Part shown: one piece after another, positions 43,572-52,493 of the stretch | How the letters are laid out: the number at the start of each line of letters is the position of its first letter | How positions within the stretch are numbered: the stretch's first letter is position 1 | Assembly: GCF_004791165.1 (NCBI RefSeq) | Contig: NZ_SRUZ01000001.1 | Location: 1,250,707 to 1,314,706, forward strand | Length of the DNA stretch: 64,000 nucleotides | Reading direction: 5' to 3' | Origin: Mesorhizobium sp. M8A.F.Ca.ET.218.01.1.1 | Lineage (GTDB): Bacteria > Pseudomonadota > Alphaproteobacteria > Rhizobiales > Rhizobiaceae | The notes under the pieces: model-generated | What the model saw: the letters and a program-made list of their open reading frames with translations, nothing else | What the model was told of the DNA's origin: nothing | Databases searched by the model: none | Position numbers and translations under genes: made by a program

Positions 43572-44963
43572 ATGATTCGTATTCTTCAGAACTTGGCGCG
43601 GCGCTGGAGCGAGCTTTCCCTTGCCCTGCAATTCGTCGTTGCCGGCGGCTTTGGGCTGCTGGTCGTCATGCTGATCGTGGGGACTTGGGTGACGACGCAG
43701 ATCCGGGACGGCGTCATTCGCAATTCGGCCGCCACGACGGCGCTTTATGTCGACAGTGTGATTGCGCCGCTGCTGCCCGACCTGCGCAAGAGCGAGGAGC
43801 TCAGCGAATCCGTCAAACAGGCGCTCGACGAGACACTCGGCCAGGGCGCGCTCGGCAAACGCCTGGCGTCGTTCAGGCTCTGGCGCCGCGACGGCACGGT
43901 GCTCTACGCGAAGGACGCGGATTTGATCGGCCGCCGCTTCGAGCTGAACAAAAATCTGCGTTCCGCCTTCCAGGGTAGCGTCATGGCCCAGTTCGATACG
44001 TTCGACGAGGACGAAGACAAGGAGCGGGCCGCGGGTGTGCCGTTGCTCGAAATCTACAATCCGGTGCGCGAACCCTGGTCCGGCGACGTGGTCGCCGTCA
44101 CCGAATTCTACGAGCTCGCCGGCGATTTCAAGGCCACCCTGGCTTCCGCCCTGCTGTCGAGCTGGCTGATCGTGGCCGGCACCACCTTGACGGCATTCCT
44201 GCTTCTGTCGGGCATCGTCCTGCGCGCCAGCCGCACCATCGACGACCAGCGCGGGGCGCTGCGCCGCCAGGTGTCGGAACTGCAGGGCCTGGTGACGCAG
44301 AACAGCGCCTTGCGGCAGCGCGTGCAGCGGGCGTCCCGCCGCGCCACCGCGCTCAACGAACGATACCTGCGCCGGATCGGCGCCGACCTGCATGACGGCC
44401 CGGCCCAGCTCGTGGCCCTGGCGGCGCTGCGCATGGACAGCCCGGTGTTTACCGGCGACGGCCATGGCAGCGAAGGCCGCTCGACCGAGGTCGCCATGAT
44501 CCGCAAGACGCTGGAGGACGCGATGCGCGAGATTCGCGGCATCTGCACCGGCCTGGTGCTGCCGCAGATAGAAACGGCGGCGGCGGCGGACGTGTTGCGG
44601 CTGGCCGTCGAGGAACATGAGCACCGGACGGGCACGTCGGTGACGCTTACGCTGCCCAAACATTTGCCCGAGCCCGGCGCTTCTGAGAAGATCAGTGTCT
44701 ATCGCTTCGTGCAGGAGGGGCTGAACAATGCCTACCGCCACGGACGGGGCAAGGATCAGGCGGTGCGTGCGGGAATGAAGAATGGCCGGCTTTTCGTCGA
44801 AGTGTCGGATGGCGGGCCGGGCTTCGATCCGGCTCGGGCCGAGGGGTTGGGGCTGGCCGGCCTCAGGGAGCGGGTTGAAAGCATTGGCGGACAGTTCGAA
44901 ACCCTGACGGGGCCGAAGGGCACGAAACTGGTGATCCGTTTTTCGGTCGAGGAGCAAGCATAA
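43572..44963 (+). CDS. NarL-type sensor histidine kinase
   Basis: The 463-residue kinase has two membrane helices (about 20-42 and 196-220) around a periplasmic sensor of about 150 residues. A coiled coil follows (RRQVSELQGLVTQNSALRQR), then a HisKA_3 dimerisation domain with the phosphorylated histidine in GADLHDGPAQLV (residue 274) and an HATPase_c domain (EGLNNAYRHG, SDGGPGFDPA). The ligand is unknown. The last base of its stop is the first base of the response regulator's ATG, so the two are coupled. Confidence 0.93.
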   Translation: MIRILQNLARRWSELSLALQFVVAGGFGLLVVMLIVGTWVTTQIRDGVIRNSAATTALYVDSVIAPLLPDLRKSEELSESVKQALDETLGQGALGKRLASFRLWRRDGTVLYAKDADLIGRRFELNKNLRSAFQGSVMAQFDTFDEDEDKERAAGVPLLEIYNPVREPWSGDVVAVTEFYELAGDFKATLASALLSSWLIVAGTTLTAFLLLSGIVLRASRTIDDQRGALRRQVSELQGLVTQNSALRQRVQRASRRATALNERYLRRIGADLHDGPAQLVALAALRMDSPVFTGDGHGSEGRSTEVAMIRKTLEDAMREIRGICTGLVLPQIETAAAADVLRLAVEEHEHRTGTSVTLTLPKHLPEPGASEKISVYRFVQEGLNNAYRHGRGKDQAVRAGMKNGRLFVEVSDGGPGFDPARAEGLGLAGLRERVESIGGQFETLTGPKGTKLVIRFSVEEQA

Positions 44964-45622
44964 TGGGCGCCATCCGCATCGCCATTGTCGACGACCATCC
45001 TCTCTTCCGCGAGGGTGTGACACGCAGCCTGTCGGAGATCGGAGGCTTCGAGGTGGTCGGAGAAGGGGCTACCGCGCAGGACGCGGAACGCATCGCCTCG
45101 ACCGTGCAGCCCGACATATTGCTGCTCGACATTTCCATGCCCGGCGGCGGCCTGGCCGCGGTTGCAAGCATCCTTGCCGACCATCCCGCCCAGAAGATCG
45201 TCATGCTGACCGTTTCGGAGGCCAATGCCGACGTGACCAAGGCCCTGAACGCGGGGGTGCACGGCTATATCCTCAAAGGAGTCGGGTCGCGCTCGCTTGC
45301 CGATATCCTGCGCAACGTGGCGGCCGGCGAAAGCTATCTTTCGCCGATGTTGTCGGCCCGGCTGCTTTCCGATGTGCAGTCGTTGCAGCCCACCAACGGC
45401 GTGGCGGACCGGCTGCGGCAACTCACCGGCCGACAGACCGAAATCCTGCGGCTGGTGGCGGAAGGACTGAGCAACAAGGAAGTTGCCTTGCGCCTGGAAC
45501 TGCAGGAGAAGACCGTCAAGCACCACATGACGGGGGTGCTGTCGAAACTCAGCGTGCGGAACCGCACCGAGGCTGCCCTCATGATGCGCGAGTTTCGCGA
45601 CCGCGAGAGGGACTTCTCATAG
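44963..45622 (+). CDS. NarL/FixJ family response regulator
   Basis: The 219-residue regulator has a receiver domain (about 1-125; acidic pocket in IAIVDDHPLFREG, phospho-acceptor Asp56 in LLLDISMPG) and a C-terminal LuxR-type helix-turn-helix (about 150-210: RQTEILRLVAEGLSNKEVAL, KTVKHHMTGVLSKLSVRNRT). It is the partner of the kinase encoded just upstream, joined by a TAATG junction. Its targets are not visible. A hairpin follows 44 bases after the stop. Confidence 0.94.
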   Translation: MGAIRIAIVDDHPLFREGVTRSLSEIGGFEVVGEGATAQDAERIASTVQPDILLLDISMPGGGLAAVASILADHPAQKIVMLTVSEANADVTKALNAGVHGYILKGVGSRSLADILRNVAAGESYLSPMLSARLLSDVQSLQPTNGVADRLRQLTGRQTEILRLVAEGLSNKEVALRLELQEKTVKHHMTGVLSKLSVRNRTEAALMMREFRDRERDFS

Positions 45623-45665
45623 AGCGGTTCGGCGTCGTTGGAATCGCCGACTTACGGCAACGCAG

Positions 45666-45694
45666 CCAGGGAAAGCGCTACGTGCTTTCCCTGG
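45666..45694. terminator. Hairpin after the two-component pair
   Basis: CCAGGGAAAGC (45666-45676) pairs perfectly with GCTTTCCCTGG (45684-45694) over 7 bases. There is no T-run, so it may be a weak terminator or a piece of the dispersed palindromes; ...CCTGGAATTC resembles family D. It lies between the response regulator and the convergent Gly/Asn-rich gene. Confidence 0.45.
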
Positions 45695-45849
45695 AATTCT
45701 CCAAGTCATCGCAGCATTGGAACACAGCGCGAAAACGAGGTCACCTCCGCCGGGGGGCGGCGGAGGTGACGTGTGAAGCTGGTCGTTGCCTGTTGACCAG
45801 CTTCACAAGGCCTAGATTTCAGAAGGCCGAGATTTCAGAAGGCCAAGGT

Positions 45850-46341
45850 TCAGAGGGCCTTGAGGCGGCTGACATCGGCCGGTGTGGCCGGGCGGTCGAT
45901 GATCGTGCGGTCGAGCGCATCCTTCATCCTGAAACGGCCGTTCTCGATCTTTTCCGTTATGCCGTCGGGGTGCTGAACCGTAATCTTGTTGCCGTCCACG
46001 TCGATCTCGTCGCCGGTGATGGCGTTGACATGGCTGCTCTTCCCGCTCTGGCCCTTGCCGGACCCTGAATTGCCGCCACCGTTATCAGCGCCATTTCCGT
46101 TGCCGTTGTTGCCGCCGCCGTTGCCGTTTCCATTGTTGCCGCCGCCGTTTCCGCCGCCGCTATTCCCACCGCCACCGCCGCCGTCATTGCCACCCCCACC
46201 CTTGCCGGCGAGTGCGGTCGCGGCCTCGATTCCAGGCACGAAGCCATGAAAGGCAATTCCATAGGGAGCGATGGTCAGCGCCAGAAGCGCCGCCGATCCG
46301 AAAGCCAGCCGGCAACAACGGGCCGTTATCGATCCGTGCAT
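45850..46341 (-). CDS. Secreted Gly/Asn-rich protein
   Basis: The 163-residue protein begins MHGSITARCCRLAFGSAALL, a likely signal peptide cut near GIEAATALA. It has a roughly 50-residue stretch of glycine and asparagine (repeats of GGGN, NNGNGNG) and a folded-looking C-terminus: INAITGDEIDVDGNKITVQH-like sequence with an ENGRFRMKDALDRTIIDRPA end. I do not recognise the C-terminal domain by name; similar proteins are common as hypotheticals in Mesorhizobium. Upstream GTTGCAGTGCAAC (46381-46393) is a perfect 13-base dyad and could be an operator. Confidence 0.7.
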   Translation of the reverse strand: MHGSITARCCRLAFGSAALLALTIAPYGIAFHGFVPGIEAATALAGKGGGGNDGGGGGGNSGGGNGGGNNGNGNGGGNNGNGNGADNGGGNSGSGKGQSGKSSHVNAITGDEIDVDGNKITVQHPDGITEKIENGRFRMKDALDRTIIDRPATPADVSRLKAL

Positions 46342-46538
46342 CCTGAACTCCGTCGATTGAGCCGGCGCGCCCACCCCAACGTTGCAGTGCAACCAACATC
46401 GCCGAAACACGTGGTGACCGGAAGCGACCTCCGACCGTTGCGTTTGTCCTCCAGGACCTTTGCAGGCGCAAGATTGGACTAAAGTCCGAGGTCCGACGTG
46501 AAAAACGATGTCGTGAGGGGAGCGGCAGCGCGGATACC

Positions 46539-46556
46539 ATGTCACGAAAATGTGAT
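46539..46556 (+). promoter_or_regulatory. Possible Pho box upstream of phoX
   Basis: ATGTCAC-GAAA-ATGTGAT gives two 7-base direct repeats 11 bases apart, 61 bases before the phoX ATG. This is near the PhoB consensus (C/T)TGTCAC-N4-repeat, with two imperfect positions. Context, a phosphatase gene normally induced by low phosphate, supports it. Confidence 0.45.
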
Positions 46557-46617
46557 CAGCCGACTGTAAGGCGGTCGATCAGGCAACAAGCTCCAGCCAA
46601 TCCAGCCAGAGGCTCTC

Positions 46618-48621
46618 ATGACCGAACATCGCTCCCCCGACGCCCGATTCCGCACCAGCCTGCTCGAGGAAAACGAAGGCCCGGCCAACAATCCCAGCGA
46701 AAACCACACGATGGGCGAGATCATCGCCGCGCGGTTTTCGCGCCGGGGTTTCCTCAAGGGTTCGCTTGCCGTCTCGGCGATCGCCGCCACCGTCAGCCCG
46801 CTGGCGATGATCGCCGCCGACGATGCCCGCGCCGCGGAAGGCTCGGCCTTCAAGTTCGACGAGCTGGAGGCCGGCATCGACGACAAGCACCATGTCGCGC
46901 CGGGCTACGACGCCGATGTGTTGCTGCGCTGGGGCGATCCGCTGTTTGCCGATTCGCCGGAATTCGATCCGACCAAGCAGTCGGCACAAGCCCAGGCCAG
47001 GCAGTTCGGCTACAACAACGACTATGTCGGCTATATCGCGATCGATGGCTCGGCGGAACATGGCCTGCTGGTGGTCAACCACGAATACACCAACCCGCAT
47101 CTGATGTTCCCGGGCATCGTCAAGATCGTCGAGAAGGACGGCAAGAAGGCGGCCGAGGTGGCGCCGCTCTCGAAGGAGCAGGTCGATGTCGAGATGGCCG
47201 CGCATGGCGGCACCATCGTCGAGATCCGCAAGGACGGCGGCAAATGGCAGGTTGTGCGTGACGGCAAGCTCAACCGCCGCATTACCTCCAACACCGAGAT
47301 GGCGCTGTCCGGCCCGGTCGCCGGCCATGACCGCGTCAAGACCAATGCCGATCCGTCCGGCACGAAAGTCTTCGGCACGATCAACAACTGCGCCGGCGGC
47401 GTCACGCCCTGGGGCACCTATGTGATGGCCGAGGAGAACATCCATGGCTATTTCTCCGGCGAGCTGCCGGAAGGCCACAAGGAAGCCGCCAACTACAAGC
47501 GCCTCGGCATCCCGGAAGGCGCCTATGAATGGGGCACGCATTACGACCGCTTCAACCTCGCCAAGGAACCGAACGAGCCCAACCGCTTCGGCTGGATCGT
47601 CGAAGTCGATGTCAACGACCCGAATTCGGTGCCGCGCAAGCGCACCGCCATGGGCCGCTTCAAGCATGAGGGCGGCGAATCGATCGTCGCCAAGGACGGC
47701 CGCGTCGTCTTCTATCTCGGCGACGACGAGCGCTTCGACTATGTCTACAAATTCGTCACCAAGGGCATGTTCAATGCCGGCGACCGCGCGGCCAACAAGG
47801 ACCTGCTCGACGACGGCACGCTGCATGTCGCCAAATTCGCCGAGGACGGCTCGGTCGAATGGATGCCGATCGTGTTCGGCCAGGGTCCGCTGACGGCGGA
47901 AAACGGTTTTGCCGGCCAGGCCGACGTGCTGATCGAGACGCGCCGCGCCGCCGACCTGCTTGGCGCCACCAAGATGGACCGGCCCGAAGACATCCAGCCC
48001 AATGCCGGCAACGGCAAGGTCTATGTCATGCTGACCAACAATTCCAAGCGCAAGGCCGATCAGGCCGACGCCGCCAACCCGCGCGCCGGGAATGCCTTCG
48101 GCCACATCATCGAGATCGTCGAGGACGGCGGCGATTTCGCCGCCACAAAGGGCAAGTGGGAAGTGCTGCTGAAATGCGGCGACCCGTCGGTGGCCGATGT
48201 CGGCGCCACCTTCTCCACCGCGACGACGGCCAATGGCTGGTTCGGCATGCCCGACAATTGCGCGGTCGATTCGGCCGGGCGCCTGTGGGTCGCCACCGAC
48301 GGCCAGGGCCCGAAGGCCACCGGCCGCACCGATGGCCTATGGGCGGTGGACACGGAAGGATCGGCGCGGGCGACCTCGAAACTGTTCTTCCGGGTGCCGA
48401 TCGGCGCCGAGATGTGCGGCCCGCTGTTTACGCCGGACGATCAGACCGCCTTCGTCGCCGTCCAGCATCCGGGCGACGGCGGCGAGGACTGGGACGCGTT
48501 TGGCCGGCCCTCCTACTATGAGGACCCGTCGACCCGCTGGCCCGATTTCAACCCCGACATGCCGGTGCGGCCGGCGGTCGTGGCGATCACCAAGCAGGGC
48601 GGCGGCAAGATCGGCGTCTGA
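46618..48621 (+). CDS. phoX: PhoX family phosphatase (Tat-exported)
   Basis: The 667-residue protein is PhoX, a calcium and iron dependent alkaline phosphatase of the periplasm. The Tat signal lies at residues about 40-75, with the twin-arginine motif FSRRGFLKGSLAVSAIAATV and cleavage near ARAA-EG. Propeller segments of the DUF839 family follow: LLVVNHEYTNPHLMFPG, NNCAGGVTPWGTYVMAEENI (cysteine iron ligand region), RFGWIVEVDVNDP, FDYVYKFVTKG, and DNCAVDSAGRLWVATDGQGP, with the C-terminal FVAVQHPGDGGEDWD. A possible Pho box lies upstream and a strong terminator downstream. Confidence 0.94.
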   Translation: MTEHRSPDARFRTSLLEENEGPANNPSENHTMGEIIAARFSRRGFLKGSLAVSAIAATVSPLAMIAADDARAAEGSAFKFDELEAGIDDKHHVAPGYDADVLLRWGDPLFADSPEFDPTKQSAQAQARQFGYNNDYVGYIAIDGSAEHGLLVVNHEYTNPHLMFPGIVKIVEKDGKKAAEVAPLSKEQVDVEMAAHGGTIVEIRKDGGKWQVVRDGKLNRRITSNTEMALSGPVAGHDRVKTNADPSGTKVFGTINNCAGGVTPWGTYVMAEENIHGYFSGELPEGHKEAANYKRLGIPEGAYEWGTHYDRFNLAKEPNEPNRFGWIVEVDVNDPNSVPRKRTAMGRFKHEGGESIVAKDGRVVFYLGDDERFDYVYKFVTKGMFNAGDRAANKDLLDDGTLHVAKFAEDGSVEWMPIVFGQGPLTAENGFAGQADVLIETRRAADLLGATKMDRPEDIQPNAGNGKVYVMLTNNSKRKADQADAANPRAGNAFGHIIEIVEDGGDFAATKGKWEVLLKCGDPSVADVGATFSTATTANGWFGMPDNCAVDSAGRLWVATDGQGPKATGRTDGLWAVDTEGSARATSKLFFRVPIGAEMCGPLFTPDDQTAFVAVQHPGDGGEDWDAFGRPSYYEDPSTRWPDFNPDMPVRPAVVAITKQGGGKIGV

Positions 48622-48637
48622 CAGCGAGACAAAACGA

Positions 48638-48671
48638 GAGGGGCTTCGGCGATCCGCGGCCCCTCTTTTTT
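48638..48671 (+). terminator. Rho-independent terminator after phoX
   Basis: GAGGGGC (48638-48644) pairs with GCCCCTC (48659-48665) around a GC-rich loop and is followed directly by TTTTTT (48666-48671). It starts 17 bases after the phoX stop and is the clearest intrinsic terminator in the window. Confidence 0.9.
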
Positions 48672-48751
48672 GCGCGGCATTGCATTCAAGCCTCGGGAAA
48701 GATTGGTAATTTACACATGGCGCCCTAAATCGCGATCAGGAGATCATCGCC

Positions 48752-48976
48752 ATGCCCAAGTCGATCTACGACCGTGGCCTGCTCAAACCTGACGAAGTGG
48801 CCACGTTGCAACGTGTCTTCGATGAGGCCTGCCGCCGACGGCAAGCGCATCCCGAATCCACGGAGGCGCGTGAATTGGCGCTCACCTTGCTTGCCCTCTA
48901 CAATGCCGGCATGGTCGACGAGGAGATGCTGACCGAGGCCGTCGGTTTCCGGCGGCTGGAGCCGAAATCAGCGTGA
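48752..48976 (+). CDS. Conserved small hypothetical protein (74 residues)
   Basis: It begins MPKSIYDRGLLKPDEVATLQ and is a compact helical protein with RVFDEACRRRQAHPESTEAR and LALTLLALYNAGMVDEEMLT. Similar proteins are widespread in rhizobia without known function. GGAGATCATCGCC gives a workable ribosome site before the ATG at 48752. It overlaps the 3' end of the convergent flavin monooxygenase gene by 9 bases. Confidence 0.75.
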   Translation: MPKSIYDRGLLKPDEVATLQRVFDEACRRRQAHPESTEARELALTLLALYNAGMVDEEMLTEAVGFRRLEPKSA

Positions 48977-50152
48977 GGTGCCCGGCTGGCCGGGACCGGC
49001 GATGCGCCTGGCTATCGCCTTGGCCAATATGCCGGCATTGGCGAAGCAGCCGCGGATGCTCGGCCGCATGCCGGTGAACCACAGGCCCGGCAGTTTCGGA
49101 TCGGCCTGGCCGCCGTTGAAGAGCGGAACGCCTTTCTCGTCGAGCACGCCGAGATTGCCGACCATGCGCTCCAGGCCGGTGCGGTAGCCCGTCGCGGCAA
49201 TGACGATGTCGGGAGCGATCAGGCTGCCATTGGCCAGCATGACGCCATCGCGGGTGAACTCCCGTATCCCCGGCACCACCAGGATCCTGCCCGATTTGAT
49301 GGCCTTGACGGCGCCATCGTCGGCGGCGATCGCGGTGTAGTCCGAAGTCAGACGGCTGGCGCCGCCGGCAGGTGCCCGCGGCATGCCGAATTTGGTGAGA
49401 TCGCCGAAAACCAGGCGCTGCGTCACCGCCATGACCGCATCGGCGACGCGCAGCGGCAAGCGCGCCATGAGCGGCGAGAGGCGATGCACGGCGATCTTGC
49501 CGATACGCTTGGGCAAGAGGACGGGGCCGTTGCGGGCCGACAGCCAGACGGCGGCGGTATCGATGCCCGCCAGATGGTTGAGGGCATCGAAGCCCGAATT
49601 GCCGGCGCCGACAACCAGCACCTTCTTGCCCGCATAGGCCTGGGCGTCGCCAAAATCGGCCGAATGGACGATCCGGCCCCTGAACGCCTCCATGCCCTTC
49701 CATTGCGGCGTGTAGGGCTCCCTGTCGCGGCCGGTGGCGACGACGACATGACGCGCCAGGCGCGAGCCGGCGCTGGTGCGCACGATCCAGTGGTCGCCCC
49801 CGGACATGATGGCCTCGACGGAAACGCCAAACTCCACCGGCAAACGGTTCGCCTCATGGAAATCGTTCATATGGCGGATGACGACATCCCGGTGCGGAAA
49901 GGCAGGGGTACCCTTGGGATAGGCAAGGCCGGGCAGCGCCGAGAGATCGCGGTGGGTGTTGAGGTGCAGCTGTTCGTGGCGCCGGCGCCAGGGCTCGGCC
50001 AGCCGGCTTTCCTTCTCCAGCACCACCGTCGCCACGCCGGCCTTCATCAAGGCCCGCGCGACAGCCAGCCCCGCGGCGCCGGCGCCAATGACGATCGCCG
50101 GCTCGACCGCCAGCAACTGCTCCATCATCGTCCCGGGTGTCGTGTTAGCCAT
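48968..50152 (-). CDS. Flavin-containing NAD(P)-dependent monooxygenase
   Basis: The 394-residue enzyme has two Rossmann motifs: the FAD-binding IVIGAGAAGLAVARALMKAG near the N-terminus and the NADPH-binding VLVVGAGNSGFDALNHLAG around residue 175. VVATGRDREPYTPQWKG is the usual connecting ATG motif, and ATGYRTGLERMVG closes the FAD site. It resembles CzcO/FMO and Baeyer-Villiger-like enzymes, oxygenating small nucleophiles or ketones; the substrate is unknown. The ATG at 50152 lies after a 444-base gap. Confidence 0.88.
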   Translation of the reverse strand: MANTTPGTMMEQLLAVEPAIVIGAGAAGLAVARALMKAGVATVVLEKESRLAEPWRRRHEQLHLNTHRDLSALPGLAYPKGTPAFPHRDVVIRHMNDFHEANRLPVEFGVSVEAIMSGGDHWIVRTSAGSRLARHVVVATGRDREPYTPQWKGMEAFRGRIVHSADFGDAQAYAGKKVLVVGAGNSGFDALNHLAGIDTAAVWLSARNGPVLLPKRIGKIAVHRLSPLMARLPLRVADAVMAVTQRLVFGDLTKFGMPRAPAGGASRLTSDYTAIAADDGAVKAIKSGRILVVPGIREFTRDGVMLANGSLIAPDIVIAATGYRTGLERMVGNLGVLDEKGVPLFNGGQADPKLPGLWFTGMRPSIRGCFANAGILAKAIARRIAGPGQPGTSR

Positions 50153-50596
50153 TCACACTCGAATCCCATTCGCCCTTGCGGCAACCCCGAAAGGCTCGCA
50201 GGCCGCTGTAACAGTTTGATCGCGCGCCGAGCCCGAACGGCAAATCGAAGCCGATTTTCAATGGGCCCGCGCCGAGCCGTGGTCTCGCCCCGGAGCATTC
50301 CGCCGCCGGGCGAAAACTACCGGATCGCGCAACCGCGGCCAAAACCACGACATGAAACGGTTGCCCGCTTCTGTCCGAATACATCCAGCCCTATATGGCA
50401 TATCGGCGGCATCGGCGATAACCAGGTCGCGGCAAAGTGATTGATTCGAGGTCCGGGGGCTGGTGGACCTCTTCTGACGATGCAGGAATTCGAACCCGTA
50501 ACCGACTCGGCTTCCCGCTAGAAATCAAGGCGCCACGGCGGTCTTGCGTGCCATTCAAGGCATGCGGCGCCGCAGACGGCACGCGGAATCTCGACC
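50153..50596. other. Gap with a hairpin and a tRNA-like T-loop fragment
   Basis: This 444-base gap has no gene I can support. GAGGTCC (50448-50454) and GGACCTC (50465-50471) form a perfect 7-bp hairpin with a 10-base loop. On the minus strand, GGGTTCGAATTCC (about 50497-50485) looks like a tRNA T-arm, but acceptor, D and anticodon arms are not complete. It could be a decayed tRNA end or attachment-site remnant. The DUF2156 promoter must lie here too. Confidence 0.35.
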
Positions 50597-51634
50597 ATGC
50601 CCTCCTTGCGGATCTATTTCGACAACATCCTCGAGGGCGCCTCGCCCAAGGTCGAGCGACTGGCGCTGACGCATGTCGAGCGGCTGGCGCTGGTGCGCCG
50701 CTATGGCGATTTCTCGCTCGCCTATTCCACCGCCGCGCAGCGCAAGCTTTCCTATTTTGGCGACGCCGACGGCTACATCGCCTTCGGCACCAAGATGAGG
50801 CATCATTTCGCGCTCGGCGATCCGGTGGCGGCGCCGGCGCAGCGGCCCGATTATATCAGACGCTTCGTCGAGCGTGCCGGCGGCCCATGGTTCGTGCAGA
50901 TCGGCGAACAGACCGCCCAGGTCCTTGCCGGACTCGGCTACAAGGTCAACCGGCTGGGCATCGACACCCGCCTTGTCCTGCCCGACCATGATTTTTCCGG
51001 CAAGCGCAACGAGACCGTGCGCTATTCCGAGCGCTGGCTGCTGAAGAAAGGCTTTTCGTTCGAGGAGGACAAGCGCACGATCCATCTCGACGAGATCTCC
51101 CGGCTCTCCCAAAACTGGCGCGGCGACCGTATCGTCAAGCGCTGGGAGATGGGTTTTCTCAACCGTCCGTTTTACGAGCAGCTCGGCACCGACATGCGCC
51201 GTTTCGTCCTGCACGGTCCCGATGGCGACCTGGTCGCCCTGCTCGACTTCGATCCGCTGTTCGCCGACGGCAAGGTGATCGGCTACACCACCGCCTTCAA
51301 GCGCAAGCATATCGATGCCTCGCCGCATGCCGAGATCGGCCTGACCAAATTCGCCGTCGACCGCTTTCGCGAGGAAGGCGTTTCGGTGGTGACGCTCGGC
51401 CTGTCGCCGCTGGTCGATGTCGGCCCGAGCGGATTTGCCGAAAGCGAGTTCTGGCGCAACACCTTCCAGCGCGCCTACGACTCGCCCTGGATCAACCGCC
51501 GCAGGTTCAACCTGCAGGGACAGGCGGCATTCAAGCGCCGCTTCCATGGCGCCGAGGAGCCGGTCTATATCGCCTTTCGCGAGGGGGCCTACATCGAGAT
51601 GCTGGGGCTGCTGCGGCTGGTCAAGGCCATCTGA
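50597..51634 (+). CDS. DUF2156 protein (phosphatidylglycerol lysyltransferase-like domain)
   Basis: The 345-residue protein consists of a tandem GNAT-like DUF2156 domain, the fold found at the C-terminus of MprF aminoacyl-phosphatidylglycerol synthases. Visible are LVRRYGDFSLAYSTAAQRKL, AFGTKMRHHFALGDPVA, GYTTAFKRKHIDAS, then DRFREEGVSVVTLGLSPLVD and WINRRRFNLQGQAAFKRRFH. There is no membrane flippase part and no signal peptide, so it is a soluble stand-alone form. Lipid or peptide aminoacylation is plausible but untested for this class. It is convergent with the ABC-2 permease. Confidence 0.85.
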   Translation: MPSLRIYFDNILEGASPKVERLALTHVERLALVRRYGDFSLAYSTAAQRKLSYFGDADGYIAFGTKMRHHFALGDPVAAPAQRPDYIRRFVERAGGPWFVQIGEQTAQVLAGLGYKVNRLGIDTRLVLPDHDFSGKRNETVRYSERWLLKKGFSFEEDKRTIHLDEISRLSQNWRGDRIVKRWEMGFLNRPFYEQLGTDMRRFVLHGPDGDLVALLDFDPLFADGKVIGYTTAFKRKHIDASPHAEIGLTKFAVDRFREEGVSVVTLGLSPLVDVGPSGFAESEFWRNTFQRAYDSPWINRRRFNLQGQAAFKRRFHGAEEPVYIAFREGAYIEMLGLLRLVKAI

Positions 51635-51713
51635 GATCCGCCGATATTCAGGTGAGGCCGGCCTGCGCTGAATCTCACAAATCTCGGCTGCGGCTCAGGA
51701 CGCCTTCAGCCGA

Positions 51714-52493
51714 TCAGTTGCGCAGCCGGTAGCCGGTCCGGAAGATCCAGGCGACGATCGCGATGCAGGCGGCCAGGAACACCAGCGTCATGCCGAGGCT
51801 GATGCCGACCGAGACGTCGGCCTTGCCGTAGAAACTCCAGCGAAAGCCGCTGATCAGGTAAACCACGGGGTTGAACAGCGTAATCGTCTTCCAGATGCCT
51901 GGCAGCATGTGGATCGAATAGAAACTGCCGCCGAGGAAGGTCAGCGGGGTGACGATCAGCAGTGGCACCAACTGCAGCTGCTCGAAGCTTTTCGCCCAGA
52001 TGCCGATGATGAAGCCGAACAGGCTGAAGGTGACCGCCGTCAGGATCAGGAAGGCGAGCATCCAGAACGGATGCTCGATCTGTAGCGGCACGAACAGCGA
52101 AGCCGTCGCCAGGATGATCAGGCCGAGGATGATCGACTTGGTCGCTGCCCCACCGACATAGGCGATGACGATCTCCAGATAGGAGACCGGAGCTGACAAA
52201 AGTTCGTAGATCGAGCCGACGAATTTCGGGAAATAGATGGCGAAGGAGGCGTTAGAGATCGACTGCGTCAAGAGTGACAGCATGATCAGTCCCGGCACGA
52301 TGAAGGCGCCGTAGCTGATGCCGTCGATCTCGGTGATGCGCGAGCCAATGGCCGAGCCGAAGACGACGAAATAGAGCGATGTCGAGATGACCGGCGAGAT
52401 GATGCTCTGCAGCACGGTGCGGAACGCACGCGCCATCTCGACCCGGTAGATCGCCCATACCGCGCGAAAATTAGGGGCCGCACGCAGGTTCAT
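51714..52493 (-). CDS. ABC-2 type transporter permease (YadH/NodJ-like)
   Basis: The 259-residue permease has six membrane helices with the ABC-2 core segment [20 protein letters not shown] and the late [20 protein letters not shown] and [12 protein letters not shown], both typical of YadH and NodJ proteins. It partners the ATPase encoded upstream (4-base overlap, ATGA) and should export a lipid-linked or hydrophobic compound. No nod genes are near, so a housekeeping exporter is more likely than NodJ. Confidence 0.92.
   Translation of the reverse strand: MNLRAAPNFRAVWAIYRVEMARAFRTVLQSIISPVISTSLYFVVFGSAIGSRITEIDGISYGAFIVPGLIMLSLLTQSISNASFAIYFPKFVGSIYELLSAPVSYLEIVIAYVGGAATKSIILGLIILATASLFVPLQIEHPFWMLAFLILTAVTFSLFGFIIGIWAKSFEQLQLVPLLIVTPLTFLGGSFYSIHMLPGIWKTITLFNPVVYLISGFRWSFYGKADVSVGISLGMTLVFLAACIAIVAWIFRTGYRLRN

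Noticed and set aside
50430..50560. Complete tRNA gene in the gap before the DUF2156 gene
   Set aside because: Only a T-loop-like segment is found; the T stem is imperfect and the acceptor, D and anticodon arms cannot be drawn.
50391..50582. Minus-strand frame of 63 residues with RLRVRIPASSEEV
   Set aside because: Peptides of this kind come from translating tRNA-like DNA and are a common false call; no ribosome site is seen.
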